From Metaphire vulgaris (taxonomy: Eukaryota > Annelida > Clitellata > Crassiclitellata > Megascolecidae): a stretch of DNA of 64,000 bases. How positions within the stretch are numbered: position 1 is the stretch's first letter; each line of letters begins with the position of its first letter. The notes beneath the pieces were generated by a model, which saw only the letters and a program-made list of their open reading frames with translations, did not search any database and was not told the origin of the DNA. The stretch covers positions 9,700,273-9,764,272 of the forward strand of contig CM030834.1 in NCBI GenBank assembly GCA_018105865.1, in the 5' to 3' direction. The position numbers and the translations under genes were made by a program. This document shows, piece by piece, positions 26,801 through 37,320 of the stretch.

Positions 26801-29800
26801 TAGTCAAATTAATTATCATATCAACCACAGCGAATTATTATTAAGCACTCGGATTCTTGCATTTAACCATTTTAGCATTTATATTGCACTTGAATTTTGC
26901 TTCATTTAGTACATGTTTATGTGTGTGACATGTGATATCATCAAAAATAAATTATACTGTTTAAAACACAGTCCACTGGCTATTAGTTATTATTGTGATT
27001 TAGTGTTGCAAAAAATTTCAATGATTTTGACATTAGCATAGAATGTTTGGTGACCAAAGCAACTTTAGTAAGTCAGACGTTATGTAAGAGTAGCAGAAGT
27101 TTTTGACTTGGGCTTTTCAATGCACATGACATTTGCTAAGATTAAAAGGCATTTTCACAAATAAATGCAACAACCATAACATTGCAATTTTCTGACGTGT
27201 ACACAGATAATCCAAATGCACATTTTTAGCTTCATGCTGTAATAATTCAGTTGTCAAATAAACTGACAGGGAAAGAAACTCAGCAACTCACTTTATGAAG
27301 ACATATTGCATGACTTTCATGTACCGGCAATTGTTTAGAAGTCTTGCACCTTTGTAAAAAATGTGACATATTTTTGCTTCTGTGAGGTCTCTTTGGATAA
27401 AATTTTATTCCAGATGTTCCTGATGCACCAAGATTTCTTGCAGTGGAAAAGGTAGCCAGTGATTACGTTTCAATTAATTGGCAGCCTCCACTCAACAATG
27501 GTGGCAGTTGCATTACTCAGTACACTGTCGAAATGCGGCATAGTTCTTCTGATGAAAACTGGGCTGTCACTGCCACTACGAGGTTAAATGTTTCACATTG
27601 TTCCCACAATGCCAAAACATTTTGAAAATAACTATTGCCATCTATACAGAAGCTAAGCTTATATCTCTGTGCTAACCATCATTTTGTCATTAAAATTTGG
27701 ATATTTAACTATTTGCATATTTTATGTACTGAGACTGTAATTGTGCTGTGGTTTAAACCTGAAATTTTGAATAAATTTTAAAGCACACAGAATATGAAAT
27801 TTTACATACAATATACAACAGAGAGCGTGATATTATTTAAAATTTCTTTTGCACTATAGACTTAACATGGACCACATTTGCATGATAACTTCTTAAAGCT
27901 CAGTTTCCTTTAAATTTTATCATTTTGTAGATTTACCCAGCTGACCATACCACAACTTTTGGCTGCTGAAAGTTACATGTTCCGGGTCAAGGCAGAAAAC
28001 ATCTTTGGTCAGAGTGCTTCATGTCAGCCAGTAACAGTGGTAACTGAGGCAGCAAAGGATGATGTCGACAATAGTTCTAAAGGTTGGTCAAGTCGGTCAA
28101 TCATGAAACTTCTTGAGTACCATTAAAACAGTGATTCTTAACCTTTTAATTATTATGTACCCCTGAAACAAGTATAAGAGAGAGCTTAGTATCCCCTTCT
28201 CCTACCCACAGGTCTTATCCCATGACAAAAATTTAAGCTCTGCAGTAAATTGACAAAAAATTAAAATTGCAGCAGACATCTGTCACAGATTGTGCATATG
28301 CTAGAAAGTGGGGGTTTTCTTTAGATCTTCTAATTTAGTGCAACAATTTCTACATTATTTGTATAGAATTTATTTTTGGATCATTCTGCATACCACCACA
28401 ATGTCGTTCAAGTACCCCCCCCCAAGGGGTATGAGTATCCATGGTTAAGAACCACTGGGTTAAAATGATGCACTGGGCACCAACTATTGATCAATTGTGA
28501 GTAAAATCATACTAACAAATCTTGTCTATTTTGGTTTGTGGTTGAAACTGGTGGCATTTAGTTCTGGCTAAGGGTCATCATTATCATCATAATCATCATA
28601 ATCATCTTCAATATCATCGTTGCCATCATCATCATCATCACTACTATCATCATCATTGTCATCATTATCATAAGCTGTCATCATTGTGAAGTTTTCACTT
28701 TTCTGGGTCAATCCCATGACTTGTGTTCTTGCTGTCTTCAGTGCAGTTCTTTATTTTTTGTTTATTTGCCGTAGTCTTTATTTTGCTTAGTTTCTGTTTT
28801 GTGCTCTTCAAATCATTTTCCGTTCCATGCTCAAAGAAGATTTCACACCAAGAATTATATCTAAAAGGCGCTCAACTGAGAGAACAGATGCCAAGAGTGA
28901 ACTCCAAAGTTTTGAATCAGCAACAGATAAAGCTAGTTTACCAAAAGTAGTCAAATAGCATGGCACATGAAAAGTTAAATCCTTGGAAAATCTCTAACCG
29001 AGTACTTACTAACAGCTTGGATAAGCTGGCTGTTCAAAGTGAAGTGCATTGTGGAACAGTCTTGAGCTGAATTCATTGTTTGATTGATAATCAGTGACAT
29101 CTCTAAGAGCAAATGCAGTGTGTTCAGTGTTGTCCTGTTTATTGACAGATTTAACTAGATAATTTGGATGCTCTCAAGAAGGATATGATTATGGATTAGA
29201 AACAACAGCATACAGATAATTGCAGTAGTCCAGACAACTGGGAACATGGACATTTACAAGAGGGATGATTACTGTAGTGTAAATGTAGTGATTACATGTC
29301 ATATTTTGATGACGTCCTGAATGTAATAGCATGCTGAGTGGTTGTGGTTTGCTTAGTGACAGAGATATATCAAATAGATTGGCAGTGGAAAAATGCAATA
29401 GGCAGACTTTGCTTGAACCATAAAATGATACACATTCTATCAAATATAAACTTTTAACACATGGCTAGTTTAAGCATAAATGCTTCCCATTGTTTGTAGA
29501 GTTCTCTAAGTTTATTTCTATTGTATTAAAGTTGTTTTGATTTGAAATTACAGGAAATCGTAGAAGAATGAAGGTAGCCAGCAGTTTCAGACCCAGAGAT
29601 TATGACCAATTATGTGAGTAGTGACTAGATGTTCCTAATGCTTTTGTAAATTGGATTAAGACAGTTTAATGGTGCACATCATTTTGAAAGACAATTTTGT
29701 AAATGGCTCAATCACATTTTTATCTTGTAGCAGTTATATTTTCATTTAATTTATGTTTCTTTTATTATATTTTTTAATTAAATGTTTTAGATCATGACTT

Positions 29801-32211
29801 ATGGGACTCTGGAAATGTACCACAGCCGGTAAATACACGAAGAGCTAATTTTACTGACTTCTATGACATCTATGAAGAACTTGGAAAGTAGGTGCTAGTT
29901 TGGGCTTACAGAATGTCAATTATAGTTGCTTTCCTTTAAATTAATATTGCTTCTGGGTTTCTATTATGTTCTTTGATAGAAAACTCATCAACTTCTTCAT
30001 GGTAGCCAAATTGATTTTGAAACAAGAATCTTGAATGCCTTACAGCACTTCATTTATAGTACAGGTCTTATTAAGGGGTCAGTTGACAATTTGTACCACC
30101 AGGTGATTATCAGGCTTCTCTAGGTATCAAATTTCCAATCAACAGCTGCTTTCTAAATTTTATATCTTTCATGCAAATCTGAAATTATGGCTCAGTTTTT
30201 TCAAGTTGAATAAAATTGCCAGTTTCCATATCTGAAATTTAATGCAGCCCCACCATGACGAATTGATAAAAGTTCAAGTCTAATTAATTTTCATCATATG
30301 GCTGAATTGTATTTATTTTAAATTGATTCCTGACAAAGCTATCAGTTGCAGTCTACATTGAATTGTGCATTAATTTTTTCCATCATTTGATTTTGCGATA
30401 AACAGAATTCCATGATTTTCTTAGTTTAACTGTAAATTTTTTTCATCATAAGTATATGTAAATACCTTGTTTCTTATATACTAATTTAGAGGAGAATTTG
30501 GTGTTATACATCGAGTTGTTGAAAAGAGTACTGGAAAAAATTTTGTGGCAAAGTTCATTGACTTTCAACACCCTACCGATAAGCACGTCATTCTCAACGA
30601 AGTAAACATCATGAATCAATTGCATCATCAGAAGTTGCTCAATCTTCATGATGTCTTTGACTGTGACAAAGAAATGGTTCTCGTTATGGAGTAGTTAGTA
30701 CTGTTCTTTCTATTGTTCTAGCAAAGACTCTACACTGATAAAAGACCATTTAGTCAACAGTTGATTATGGAAATTATAAAATCGACTGAATAGTCACATT
30801 TATTAAATATTTCTATTGCATTTTCATAATTAATATACTACTGTATTTTGTTGCATATGTAGGCAGTGGATATGCAATCTACGTGGTTGTAAAATACTTA
30901 CACAACATAATGATGAGGTTGTAAAAGCCAGGTGTATTAGTACCTTGATGGTGGTGAAGTGACAGGTGATAGTGAGACTTGACCTAATGACTTAGAACAT
31001 GACTGGCAAACAGATGGCAATATCATGGCATGCACGCCCAAAATGGCATGTGAAATGGTTTTGCGTGTATCTTGTCATGATAATGAGACAAAAAGAAGTT
31101 ATTCATTCAGCAAATCACTGAAATATCTAATTACACAGAAACTAATGTGAAAGAAAGTCTTTTGGACTAATCTAATTTTTGAAATGACTATATCTTGCTA
31201 TGGGAGCATGGTGCACAATGAATTTTAAACAAACTTTGGCCCAACCTCCCCCACCCGACATAACTGCATCACTAGTAGGCTTACTTGGCACTCAGCACTA
31301 TGTCTATCTTTAAAATTGAAACTATTAGCATGCCACCTAAAAAATGTTTGCCAACCCTGACCTATAACTTACAAGCGAAATGAATTGCTTTTGTCAGGAC
31401 TTAGGAGAATTCTATTTACTCTAAAGTTCTAAACTTTGCTGTGTGTGTATTAAAATTATGGAACAATAATGCAAATCTTTCACTGCTTGTAGACCTACCC
31501 ATAATTACAAGAAATTATGAAACATACCTGAATGCTTGATGGACAGAATACTGGAAGCTTCACGACTGTATAGTTAATAGTTCTTGATATGATCACTGAA
31601 ATTGGTTACTGTCCTTTGATATGCAAAAGTTAAATGAATTCTTTGGAGGGCTTCACTTTTGGTTACATTTATCCACTGTTATAGTGAAATTGACTCAATA
31701 TAAATTATACTTCAATTATTTTTTTCTGTTGTGTGTCATGATTGTGAGTTACATTAGAAGATTAAAGAACTGAGTAAGAGACATTGAATCTGACCTTTTG
31801 GTTCCATTGTTGCAGTTTATCTGGTGGAGAGTTGTTGGAGCGTATTAGTCAGGAAGACCATCACATGGCAGAAGCTGATGCTGCACTTTACATAAAGCAG
31901 TTGTTAGAAGGGCTGCAGCATATGCACCAGAACTACATTCTTCATCTTGACATCAAGGTGAGCAAGTGTTACATAGACATTTTTGCCACATATTCAGCAC
32001 ATGCTGATAATTCAAATTTTGTATTTTTACTGTTTGAAGAAATTAACATATTTATTTGATTGTGAATAGCCAAAAGTTATGTTAAGGCATTAATTTATCA
32101 TTTTGATGAATAGTGAGCTATGCGTGATACAATTGCATGTGCAGAGTTCAGTAATGCATTCCAGTACCAAGTAATAAATTCCAAAATTAGTCATACCTTC
32201 TGGAATAAGAA

Positions 32212-32246
<35 letters not shown>

Positions 32247-32249
32247 ATA

Positions 32250-32318
<69 letters not shown>

Positions 32319-32934
32319 CAGGAGTAGTAGCAGTAATATGCTACTACCTATGCGTTCATGCGTTGGTCTGCACATGGTTAGACTACTGTAATAGTCTACT
32401 GGCTCAAATTAACATCACACAGTTAAAGAGACTACAATCATTGCAGAACGCAGCTGCTTGGTTGGTAACTGAGACGCGAATGAACCAGCACATTTCGCCA
32501 GTTCTTCGTGAATTACACTGGTTTCCGGTGATCTTCAGAGTAAAGTTTAAAATTATCTCTTTGGTGGACAAATGTCTTCGTGGAGATGCACCAGAATATC
32601 TGCAAACTGAATGTAGGCTTGTTCGATCATCTGATAGGCTCATGGATTAAGATCATGTGACACGCGATTACTCGTCATCTCTCGGACTAATTCAAGATTT
32701 GGTGATCGTATGTTCTCGAAGCTTGGCCCAGCCTACTGGAACACTCTTCCATCAGAACTTCGAGATCGAATTACTAAACGGGACATTTTTCTATCAAGAC
32801 TGAAGACGTTTCTTTTTTAACAATCAGCAGCGGCGCATTAGTGTTTTAATGCGCTTCATAATGTTCTATCTAATCTAATCTAATAGCAGCAGCAGTAACA
32901 GAAGTCATAAGCATAGTAGCAGTATTAGTAGTAA

Positions 32935-33030
<96 letters not shown>

Positions 33031-35269
33031 CAGTAGTAGTAGTAGTATTAACAGCAGTAGTATAGCAGCAGCACTATATTTCAGAAATCACTCCTCATAC
33101 CAGTTATCAGTTTTTGTTTTATTATTCTGTATTTGCAGCCACAGAATCTGTTGTGCAAAACACGAAAAAGTAAAGACATAAAGATAATTGATTTTGGATT
33201 ATCTGCTAAATTGGATCCTGAACAGACAGTTAAAGTGACAACAGCAACAGCAGAATTTGCTGCTCCAGAAATAATCAACCACGAACCCGTTGGATTTTAT
33301 ACCGACATGTGGTCTGTCGGAGTTCTTGCTTACATTCTGTGAGTTGTATGATTTCTTTGCCTGTTTGGTGATGAACTTTTATAAAGCAATGACAATGAGA
33401 TCACTGTCTTGCAAATACTAATGACCTTTTTATTAGTTTATGAGGAATAAATTATACATATCTATCTATATAATAATATTAATAAGAAGGTAGCTATGGT
33501 GGTCATGCATTATTTTAGTATTAGTTATAGTGCACAATTATATAAAATGATGGTGCAACAACTCCATCTGTAAAGTATCAAATGATTCCAGAGAATATTA
33601 TTAGTGGAAGTCGGCAAGAAAGTCTATGAAGTAAAAACTAACTGGAAGAAATGTATTTTAAGTCTTAATTTAAAAACATTCAGTCTTTATTGGAGTGCCC
33701 CAGGCACAAATTTAGTTTTCTCTACATTTAGCAGTGAATCAACACATCTGGTTGAGCAAGAATGCTTTGGGTGATTTAGTTTGAAATATGAATACCGAAT
33801 ACCATATTGCGCATAAGAATAAGTAGCTACTATGGCTGCTATGGTATTACTTTCCAATACACTATACAAATTCATGAGATTTTACTTACTTACTTACTTA
33901 CTATTTAAGTATAAATGGTTAGCTTTGATTCTGCTTCTCATTGTTACAAACAAGTATTAGGCCAAATGGGATTTTTGATTCTGGGAGTAATCATAGGTCA
34001 TATCAAGGCAGCAACATTTTAAAATGATGTGTCAATGTGTTATCACATAGAATGCATAGTTTAACACACTGGCAAGCTCTTTTTTTCTAGACTCAGCGGT
34101 CTTTCACCATTTGCTGGTGAAAATGATGCAGAAACAATGAAACTAGTTAGCAAGGGGTCTTGGCACTTTAACGATAAATCTTTCGCCGGAGTGTCGGATG
34201 TAGCAAGGGATTTTATATCTCGACTCCTTTTGAAAACACCAGGGTAAGCAGACTACATTATTCATTAAAATGAACATTTAAAGTGAAGTTCACTGAACAC
34301 AATAACTGACCTTACTCCCTATCAAATAGTATCAATGCTCTCTTTAAAATGTTATTTTGCAGTCAGAATTTCTATGTGTAATTTGATAAGCTAATCTAAA
34401 CAAGTTCACTCCTGTTGATCCAGTATAATACAGGCTTTGCAGTTCTCAACTTTTTGAAGTCACACTCATTGCCATTGCCATTGCCATTGCAGGCATTTGT
34501 TCACTAGTAGCTTGGAAGTTAACATGCTTGTGATGGGACTTGGTGTTGAATAAAAAATATGAGGTTAGGTATCGTTGGAGTTATTTTTGGCCCTATATTC
34601 AATTGATTTTGTATTTGTTTGACATTGTTAGAAAACTTATGTTAAAGATTTTAACGTTGAGCTGACAAAGTTTGTTATTATTTTCTGGATATTACCCCGA
34701 TAGGGAAAGAATGACGGTGGATGAAGCCCTTGATCATCCATGGTTATCAGCAGACAACCTAGGGCGCCGTGGCGAGAGGCTTTCTCCATCTAGATACAAC
34801 CAACTGAGACAGAAATACAAAGACAGATCTGTGGGTTACTTTTTTAGTTTTATTTCTTTTTTCTCCTCTGTGCACTCTTTGTTGCAGGGGCGGTTCCAAG
34901 TTGGGGATGACTAGAGATGCATCCCCCCACCGAGCTTTTTTTGCTTGTCAGGGTTTCAGAGGGTCTTAGCGGTCCGAGTTGTTATGCCACCACATGTCCG
35001 CTGGGCATCTGTATACAAAACAGAGAGCTGATGACCTTTTGTTTGCTTGTCAGGCCTTTTTCTGAAAAGGTTTATCTACATTTGCTAGGGCAAAACACTG
35101 TTAATGAACTTTTTTGCTTGTCAACCTTTTTAGGGATTTCATTTCATCCCTCTGCCAACTTCCTAGAAATTCATTGCATCCCCCCACCAATTCCTAAAAA
35201 ATTCCTTGCATCCCCCACCAAGAATTCTTGGATCTGCCACTGCTTTGTTGCATTAAAACACTTCTTTTG

Positions 35270-35327
<58 letters not shown>

Positions 35328-37281
35328 TCTGGAACAATACACGTCTGCCTATATCTTCCAATGAACTGAATACTTTATAATCTAGACTTTAAACAGTTGA
35401 CTCTTCCTCCATAGTTTCCCTTGTTGCTTTTTGTTTATCAAATGCTCATCCTTAATCATCACTGGAATCAATCAGATCTTTAATGGATGGATCATTTGGA
35501 TTACCTTTACTTGATACTTGCAATTTCTCTGTTCAGGAAAATAGTCTCTTGCGACCTGTGCTTCCGATCGGATCATTAGCTAACTGTAGTTCAGTAAAGA
35601 AGACCAGGCCAAAGGAGTTCAATATGTATGATACATATTTCGGTAAGTTCTATTTATTAAATTGAGTTGTTTCTTTTTTTAGTTAAAGACTGCACATAAA
35701 TTCTTCAACATTTTTGAGTACTAATCAAATTTGCTAAAGTTTTTAAATTTCTGTTGTCTTAAACATTGAACAATAATAGTGACTTGACTTGTGTTTCCTG
35801 TCTTTTAAAATTAAATACATTTTTTGATGAAATGAATATCCTTACATCAAATGGTACATCACATGATGAACTTAGCAAATCAATTTCTGTGGCCCATAAG
35901 GAGTTAGTATTGTAATTACCATGTGTTGTTTGGCCTTTGAATTGCCTTAACAAATTAATTTATTTCTTGTCTTGAATGAAGATCAATCCAGCATCAATTT
36001 CTCAATTACACATTTGTCTTAGTTGAATGCTATCATCACATCTATTTTGAATTGTGCTGATACTGTGCCTGGTGCTTTTTCAAAATAAATTTCAATAGAA
36101 ACAAGGTTGTGAGAATTCATTTTATGCAAATTTTATCAAACAGTAACCAAGCACCATTCTGAATTTCATCTGCAGATCGCAATGAGGCTCTGCCTCGATT
36201 TTTGAGAAGACCGCATAACTGCTTGGTGGAAGAGGGATCTGTTGCTTCTTTCAAGTGTAAAATTGCATCTCTATGGGCCCCGGTTGTCACTTGGTAAGTC
36301 ATAATGGGTGCTCGGTATTCAGTTATGTATAGAGCGTCAGCTTCATGCAGAGTCAGGCTGTTAGCCCAAGTTGAGGTCTGGAATCCAGCATTTGGAGATG
36401 TTCACATATAGGCAGTGCTTTTTCTAGGAAAAAACTGTTTGGGAACTCATTTCCTGGGCCATCAAAAGAAATTCTTGCAGGCCCCAAAAAAGCTTTTATA
36501 TTTTTATTTATTTATTTTATTCATTTTATATTTTTAAATTTTAAATTTCTCATTTTTTGTGATCATAATTGTTTGTGCTCATCATGGTCAAAAAGCGGTG
36601 AAAGAACAGATTGTATGCAAAACATGCATTAATGCATGTCAATATATAAGATAATCTGGAAAAATAGGTATGGGAACGCTGTTTCTCGTGAGTTCCACGT
36701 GCATTATATTGCATATCAATATATAAAAATGAATCTGGCAAAAACAAGTGTGGGAATGCCGTTCCCATGCATTCCTACTGAAAAAGCACTGCATATTGGG
36801 AATATTGGGCATTGATCTGTCTGCTGAATAGAGGGAAATTGATATGGTCTGCTCAGTGCTTTTGGCCGTTGTTTTTATTATTGTCAAAGCATTATATAGA
36901 TTCATGTAGTGCAGTTTCAGATGGCACTTGCAGCAACTGAATTAGTCTTTTGTTCTCTGAATGACTGCCATTTCATAATATTTTCCAAATAAAATGTACA
37001 TCGACGTTGCAAATAACGCTACAGAAGTTTAGATTTTACTATTTTTGTCAAAGATCACGATAATATTGCTCAAATTTTGAGAATATTTTGCACTTAGAAA
37101 AAATTAGCCAAATAGTGAAATAATCTGATTTTATGAAACTCGTTTCTCGACAATATTATGAAAGCATTGTTCACGCATTACCTCAAGGCTCACCAATGTT
37201 GCATCTCAGTCAAGTGATATTTGTTAATGTGCCCATGACTTTTGGCTTTGCCTCAATCATTGTGCTATAAAAGTGGTTTCT

Positions 37282-37320
<39 letters not shown>

